Source: Diphasiastrum complanatum
Taxonomy: Eukaryota; Streptophyta; Lycopodiopsida; Lycopodiales; Lycopodiaceae
DNA: 64,000 nt
Direction of reading: 5' to 3'
Assembly (NCBI GenBank): GCA_029204225.1
Contig: CM055111.1
Coordinates: forward strand, 5,219,403-5,283,402
The notes under the pieces are model-generated. The model saw only the letters and a program-made list of their open reading frames with translations. It searched no databases and was not told the origin of the DNA. A program made the translations under genes and the position numbers. Of the stretch, positions 58,091-64,000 are shown in pieces (within the stretch, counting starts at the first letter, position 1; every line of letters begins with the position of its first letter).

Positions 58091-59813
58091 AAGGAGCTTT
58101 CGTCCTCGAAAGCGATATCTTCAAAGACGAAATCAGGATACCTCTTGCGAAGCTTGCTTACAGACTCCCAAGTTGCCTCTTCTTGGGACCCATCCTTCCA
58201 TTTGACTAAAACTTCTCGAAAGACCGCATGACGAGTCTTGCGATTTCGGATATTCAAAATTTCCTCTGGTTGATGTGGCAAGGAATTAGGTTCCTCAAAG
58301 GCTATTAGGGTGTGTTCTGGGACAAAGTTGTCTTCTTCTCGCAACACCCGCTTCAGTCGACTGACATGAAAGACCGGATGTACTTTTGCGGATTTTGGCA
58401 AAACCAGCTGGTAAGCAAAACTTCCGATTCTCTTAAGTATTGTGAAGGGACCACAATACCTTGGGGACAACTTAGGACGCTTGCCTGTGCTTAGAGTGGT
58501 AGAGTCTTCAGGAACTTTTAGAAACACCTGATCACCTTCTTGAAAGGTCACATCCCTACGGGTTTTATCCGCATAATGCTTAGCGCGCTTGTGCTTGAGT
58601 CACATTAGCTTTAGCTATCTTGATCATAGTTTCCATATCCTCAAGAAACTCTCTAACACTCGGTACTTTTTCCTTCCTAAGCCCTACGGCCATAGGGGCT
58701 CTAGGCTGAAATCCATACATTAGCATGAATGGACTATACCCTGTAGTGGTATGTTTAGTGCTATTATAAGCGAATTCCAAAAGAGGAAGATATTCTTCCC
58801 AATTGGTTTGCTTTTTACTAACATATGCTCATAGCATATCTTCCAGAACCTGATTGACCCTTTCCGTTTGACCATCTGTGTCGGGATGATCAATGGAGCT
58901 CATAGACAACTTAGTTTCTAACTTGTTAAACAGCACTCTCCAAAAGTTACCTGAAAACTTTGGATCTCGATCACTAATTATTAGCGGGAAGTCCATATAG
59001 CTTATAGATGTTTTCTATAAAAAGCTTGGCGACTTCTGGAGCTATAACAGTTTTCTTGGTCGGTACAAACCGCACCATCTTGGTCAATCGGTCTACAACT
59101 ACCCAGATCGAGTCATGGCCTTTACTCGTTCTCGGTAACCCCACTATAAAATCCATGCTGATACTCTCCCATCTACCACCGAATATCTCGAGTGGCTGGA
59201 GGAGCCCGCCTACTTTGAGACGTTCAGCCTTTATGGCCTGGCATGTGGTGCACCTTAACACGTACTCTTGTACGTCCTTCTGCATACTGGGCCAGTAAAA
59301 CTTATTCTTTGCAAGAGCATAGGTCCTCTTTACCCGGGGATGCCCTGCACTAGGACTGTCGTGACTTTCCTCAAGAATTTGGCGCCTAAAGTCATCGTCC
59401 TTGGGTACACATACTCTTCCTTTATAAAGGAGGTACCCGTCCTCAATGTAGAAATTCTTCCATCGAGCATCCGCAACACCTGGTGATGGCACATCCACTC
59501 CGGATGTTTCCGCAACTTCTTCAGGTGGCGCGTCCCGTCCTGACGCAACTGCAACATCTTCCGATGGCCCTGGTGTGGCTGTGGAATTCCTTTGCTCGGT
59601 AGCCTGCCACTCAGGTGCGTAGTGAGAATTACTAACACACTTTCCTCTGAGTGATTCTAGGAATTCACTCCTGAATGCCGTAAAACTTATCGCGCTTACC
59701 ATGGGCATTCGACTCAGGGCATCTGCTACCACATTGTAGCACCCATTCCTGTACCTTAGTTGGTAGTCAAACTCCTGGAGCAATTCGGCCCAGCAAGCTT
59801 TTCTTCCTTTCAA
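58091..59813 (-). pseudogene. Integrase with chromodomain (chromovirus)
   Basis: Starting at 59813 and reading down come the end of RNase H (VADALSRMP), a variable linker, the HHCC finger (HDSPSAGH, then LRCTTCQAIKAE), and the catalytic core (ISMDFIVGLPRTSKGHDSIWVVVDRLTKM). The frame breaks at 58974, where a small shift follows YGLPANN. The second Asp region and the Glu region (DGQTERVNQ) are still legible near 58960-58850 in another frame. 58780-58580 gives EFAYNSTKHTTTGYSPF, and 58551-58091 the C-terminal domain (HPVFHVSRLKR) and a chromodomain (VKWKDGSQEEATWE). Broken in at least two places. Confidence 0.9.
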
Positions 59814-59831
59814 GTCACTTTGGGAGGAAAG

Positions 59832-60812
59832 TCACTTGATACTTTCTTGATCAAACACGATCTCAAACTTAGCTCCATAGAGGTAGTGCCTCCATTTCTT
59901 AAGAGCATAGACTATTGCGAACAACTCCTTCTCATAAGTGGAATAATTCAACTGGTGTTTATCCAGTTTCTTACTCTCAAACGCGACTGGACGGTTGTGA
60001 GTAAGAACAGCACCGATTGCCTGATCACTGGCATCGGTCTCTACTATAAATGCTTCATTTGGATCCACTAAACTTAAGACAGGAGCAGTTGCAATTGCAG
60101 CCTTTTTTCAAAGCTCGCTTGTTGTTTAGGCCCCCAACTAAAGTATTTGCCCTTACTCTTGAGCAGGTCTGTCAAAAGAGCAGTCAAGAGGGCATACTGA
60201 TGGATAAACCTCCTGTAAAAACCCGCCAATCCAAGTAAGATCTGCAGCTCTTCCAACGAAGTTGGTGCGGGCCACCGCATAATTGCGGCTACCTTTTCAG
60301 GATCCATCCTGATCCCCTCAGCGGAGATAATACGTCCGAGGTAGTGAATCTCTTCCTTGAAGAACTCACATTTTGATTCCTTTGCAAACAAGGAATTTTC
60401 TCTCAGGACCTGGAACACTTGGCGTAAGTGTTCAAAATGCTCTTCTTTAGTACGACTAAAGACCAAGGTAGATTAATACGAACTTGCCCAAAAGATGTAT
60501 GAACACGTTGTTCATCAACCTCATAAATGTTGTTGGGGCATTGGTTAATCCAAAGGGGAGAACCAAAAACTCGTAATGACCATGCCGTGAATGAAAAGCC
60601 GTTAACGGAACGTCATCTTCTTTGATACGTACCTGATGATATCCAAACCTAAGATCGATCTTAGTAAAATACTTTGCCCCCTTGAGTTGATCAAAGATCT
60701 CATCAATCCTGGGCAAAGGATACTTATCTTTAATGGTGAGTTTATTTAAGGCCCTATAGTCTATGCACATACGCATGGACCCATCTTTTTTCTTAACCAA
60801 CAAAATGGGCAC
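59832..60812 (-). pseudogene. Reverse transcriptase-RNase H lacking the catalytic box
   Basis: 60812-60456 encodes [55 protein letters not shown], and [16 protein letters not shown]. Right after FVLIYL an apparent deletion of about 11 bases removes the two catalytic Asp codons expected there and shifts the frame, at about 60466. The next frame resumes with [13 protein letters not shown], the connection domain (60466-60074), then RNase H (60068-59832: FIVETDASDQAIGAVL, YSTYEKELFAIVYALKKWRHYL). Without the aspartates the RT cannot polymerise. Confidence 0.9.
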
Positions 60813-60939
60813 AGCCCATGGTGATTTACTGGGGCGTATAAACCCTTAGCTAAATACTCTTGCAGCTGCCGCTCTACCTCTAGGTGTTCCGCATGGCTCA
60901 ACCTATAAGGAGGCTTACTAACAGGTTTAGTCCCGGGTA

Positions 60940-62929
60940 TTAATGATCTACATCTCTTCTCGGGGGTAAGCCGGATGGTAAATCGCTAGGAAAGACGTCT
61001 TTAAAATCATTTAAAATAGTTTGCAAACTCGCATCTCTCTCTTTTCTCTCAACAGAAGAAACACATTTCTTTGGATACGGAAAAGATAAACTTGCATTAC
61101 TTGAAAAAGTTTCAGAAGTAAGAAAACAAAGAAATACCTTTTCAATTTTTCGTTTCCGTACTAGCCGCTTCAACTGCACAGAAGAAACAACTGGCGAAGC
61201 CGGCACACTTGCATTTCCAACCAACTTAACTTTCTGACCTCTATGAACAAACTCCAATGTGTTATCAACATAACTACGCACAAGACCACAAGTGGTTTCT
61301 AACATAAACAACCATTCACGACCAAGTATTACATCTGCCAAGGCCAAGCTCATTACTTGAAAGTCTAAAGTATCTTGATAGTCTTGGATTTGTATGGGAA
61401 CTTGTGGAACAAAAGTATCGTAAATATCTTTACGCTGACCATCAGCAAGTGTAACTATGTATTGATGATCCCTTGGTTTTTGCTCTAACTTCAACTTCTT
61501 CACCAAAGAATGGTTTAAAAAGTTGTGAGTTGCTCCATCGTCCACCATTATCCGAACTTTCTGGCCATTAATACTTCCTAACAATCGAAAAATAGTATGA
61601 GGTCCGACTGCAGGTTGCCAAATGTTAGCAGTAACTGAACAGGTGTGTGCCTCATTTATATGAGACACGTGAACAGACTTTACCTTGGGGGACTGTCCCA
61701 AAGGCAAAACTTGGACAGTGTGAACTTGCTTCTCCAGTTTCTTAAAAGGACCATTTTGGTTTTTACCGGGAGTTTCGTCAGTGTTCTCTTTATGTTGTAC
61801 TTTAGGACACTGACTCTTGTCATGACCTTTTCCCATACAAATGAAGCACAAGTGCTCCCTCTTGGCTCTTTCGATGTCACTTCTCGACAATCTATACCTC
61901 TTTTTGTTCGAAGAATTAGATGTCGGAATTTTTCTCTTCTCTCCATGCTTGGAGGACTCAGGTCGGGTATCTTCTACTACTCTTTTACCTTTTGGGTGAA
62001 CTATGTCATCATAAGTCTGAGCTAGTGTGATAGCAGTTTCCAATGTTTTAGGCTTTAGGCTTGCAAACCCCGAATGAATCCCCTTACCTGATTATAATCA
62101 TCCAAGTCAGATAATTTCATGGTAGCATCCCGATAACTGGCAATATATTGGGTGAGAGGATGGTTTCCCATGCAACAGGTTTCCAATCTTCCCAATTTCT
62201 ATCGGTTTCATTTTCAGGTAGGAAATTTTTCTTAAACATATCCTGAAAACTATCCCAAGTCTTTGGTTCTGAACCACTTTCCCGCAGACTTATCCACCAC
62301 CTAAAGGCTTTTCCCATCAGGGAAATGCTCGCCTCTAAAGGCCGATCCTCATCAGGATTTCCTTTTAATCGAAAAGCATCATCATGCTTAACGAGAAAGG
62401 CAACAACCGAATCTCAGTTACGATCTTTTTCTTCTCCACCAAAGGTGGGAAGGCGTAAATCTTTAGGTACTACCTTATGGGGTGATGGTGGGACAGATAA
62501 ATTACTACCGTGGATAGCAGGATTCACTCGATACTGCGCTAAAACAGCTTGTTTTAAAGCATTAAGACTTGAAACATTATCACGCACTAGTCTTTCAAGT
62601 CTGGAAAGCCTTTCATTAGTCTCTTGTTGGGTATTGGCTTGTTCCTCAACAGACTCTTCTAATTTTTTAAGATGATCATAAGTTTCTACTACCCACTGCC
62701 TAAACTCAAAAATATTTAATGGTATTTCTTCATTGTCATCTCCCTTATTCATGTCCACATCCTGCATGTCATCATGCAAGGAGGAATTTTGAGAGGGTTC
62801 TTGAGTAGGCGGTAAAAGAGGAACTGACTGGCTCTTTTCTACAGGAGAAGTTCCACGAGGCAAACTAGACATGACTATATCTTCAAGTTCGTCTACAGGA
62901 GTATGACTCATGTCTACAAAATTAAGCAT
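60940..62929 (-). pseudogene. Gag and protease of the young chromovirus
   Basis: Gag begins at 62929 (or the Met at 62911) with an acidic N-terminus and a coiled coil (DHLKKLEESVEEQANTQQE). A TGA at 62416-62414 stops it, and the same frame resumes to 62117 with the gag core (FRLKGNPDEDRPLEAS, MGKAFRWWISLRES, FKKNFLP). After a frame change, 62043-60940 holds the gag end, a CCHC knuckle CFICMGKGHDKSQC, and an aspartic protease with DDGATHNFL and DVILGREWL. It then enters the RT leader (DVFPSDLPSGLPPRRDVDH). The TGA could be a C-to-T change of an Arg codon. Confidence 0.9.
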
Positions 62930-63798
62930 GCGTAATAGAACAGAGATAACAGTGTTTAGTTGCCCAAAAATTGACTTACTAGCACATGCAAGGAGTGTAA
63001 AACTTCATGCACTGACATCCAAAACAAAAAACAAGAGAGAGAAAGCTTCTCTGGTTGGAAACGCAAGTGATTGGGACATGCAACGGTGATCTAGTAATTT
63101 CCGACTTTTTTCCGAATAAATCAGGAATTTTGGCCAAACTTCGGATGATCACCCAGATCGTTTCTGACCACCAATCGCTATGAGATTTGTTCCACTTGGA
63201 GCGCCCTTCTGTATGTTAGCTTTCCCAAGTCCAAGTTGAAAAATCTACCACCGTTTGAAATTGTAGTGTCTTCAACTTCAGAAGGTGAATTCTGGCCAGA
63301 AAATCAAGATTTTGAGTATCTGGAAAAGTACAACAGGTTTCAGGGTGAAATCTGTTGCATCCTTCAGCGAGTAGTGTGTAGACCTTATCCTCCAAATCTG
63401 ATCCAAAACGAACCACGTTTTGATTGAGAACTATCTGCTCCCAACAACCAAATCTAGCGCCCTCCAGAAATCAGAGTTTGTGGAATTCTGGTTTCTGATT
63501 TCTGATTTCCTTGAACACAGATGCTACTATGATTTGAACGCCCACCACTGGAGTTTCTCTCCCGTCCAAAATCGGATTGCCTACTGCCTCTCCCGACAAT
63601 GATAGAAAGCGATCGAGGAGAAGATTGCTGAGGGAGTAGAGTCGCTGGAGGAGAGAAAACGTTAAGGAAGCAATATCGCTGGAGGAGGCAAGTCGCTGAG
63701 GGAGCAGTGTCGCTGGAGGATGGAGTTCGCTGAGGGAGCAGTATCGCTGGAGGAAGGAGAGTAAGGAAAATGCGATGATCCCACCCACGGGCCAGGAA
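62930..63798 (-). other. Untranslated leader of the young chromovirus
   Basis: Between the primer-binding site and gag. It contains a degenerate repeat of TCGCTGGAGGA/GTCGCTGAGGGAGCA words (about 63620-63765). No gene. Confidence 0.8.
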
Positions 63799-63815
63799 CC
63801 ACGCTCTGATACCAA
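63799..63815 (-). other. Primer-binding site (initiator tRNA-Met)
   Basis: The minus strand reads TTGGTATCAGAGCGTGG directly after the 5' LTR end, the standard plant initiator-tRNA site. Confidence 0.95.
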
Positions 63816-64000
63816 TATTATGAATCAATGGAAGATCAACTCACACAAGGGAGGAATGACTCTGGATCTCCACCCACAATCCTGTACCTGGCTCTATATT
63901 CACAGGCCACCATATAGGACCAGCTTCCAGCCTTCAGGAGGCCATGCACTCCTCTCACATGCACAGCTGCCACTGTGCATGTGGATGTCCCTCATGCAAA
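63816..64000 (-). repeat. 5' LTR of the young chromovirus (partial)
   Basis: The visible 185 bp equal 57675-57859 base for base. The remaining ~217 bp lie beyond the window. Confidence 0.95.

Larger units (their letters stand above)
57675..64000 (-). mobile_element. Young chromovirus (Ty3/gypsy) with identical LTRs, running off the right edge
   Basis: Minus strand. From left to right: 3' LTR 57675-58076, polypurine tract 58077-58090, integrase with chromodomain, RNase H, RT, protease and gag, a leader, the primer-binding site 63799-63815, and the first 185 bp (from 63816) of the 5' LTR. The visible 185 bp are identical to the other LTR, implying a very recent insertion. Full length should be near 6.5 kb. 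It sits inside a LINE RT fragment. Several lesions disable the coding region (see its parts). No target duplication can be tested because the right flank is outside the window. Confidence 0.95.

Overview
The window looks like repeat-rich intergenic and intronic DNA of a large plant genome, probably a flowering plant. The evidence is GT-AG introns, plant-type hAT transposases with a DUF659 domain, chromodomain Ty3/gypsy elements, several primer-binding sites of the common plant type TGGTATCAGAGC (initiator tRNA-Met), a CACTA element, and very long CT/GA and TA microsatellites. I cannot name the species. No bacterial, organellar, rRNA or tRNA genes were seen.

Layout. 1-2077 holds a decayed Ty1/copia gag-protease. 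2078-9189 is an LTR-retrotransposon end plus AT-rich DNA without genes. 9190-9719 is a copia integrase fragment, and 11578-13113 is a reverse-strand copia gag with its primer-binding site and LTR. 13114-22701 is a reverse-strand gag-only LTR element arranged LTR-internal-LTR-partial internal. 22964-30043 is a triple nest: a copia RT/RNase H frame split by a CACTA element (23468-29611, TSD TCA), which is itself split by a chromodomain gypsy derivative that lacks pol.

The only host gene I can support is on the minus strand at 33684-35163. It comprises the last two coding exons of a CHERP-like (SURP/CID family) pre-mRNA-processing protein. No upstream exon was recognised in the remaining ~29 kb, so either a very long intron holds all the elements to the right or the gene is truncated.

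35690-54368 is a cluster of hAT transposons, the most unusual part of the window. Two diverged lineages share one plan: a transposase (DUF659 and hAT dimerisation domain, with a BED finger where the N-terminus survives) carrying an acidic/proline-rich tail with AT-hooks, and a small charged convergent gene (ORF2). Several copies abut (TA)n microsatellites. One derivative (51925-54330) has lost nearly all of the transposase but keeps the start codon fused in frame to the AT-hooks, giving an intact 113-residue protein. A third, short hAT element (42946-43678) has a perfect 8-bp target duplication.

54369-57674 holds a copia gag remnant, microsatellites and a LINE reverse transcriptase. The LINE is cut by a young minus-strand chromovirus (57675 to beyond 64000). 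Its LTRs are identical over the visible 185 bp, yet its coding region is broken, including loss of the RT catalytic box.
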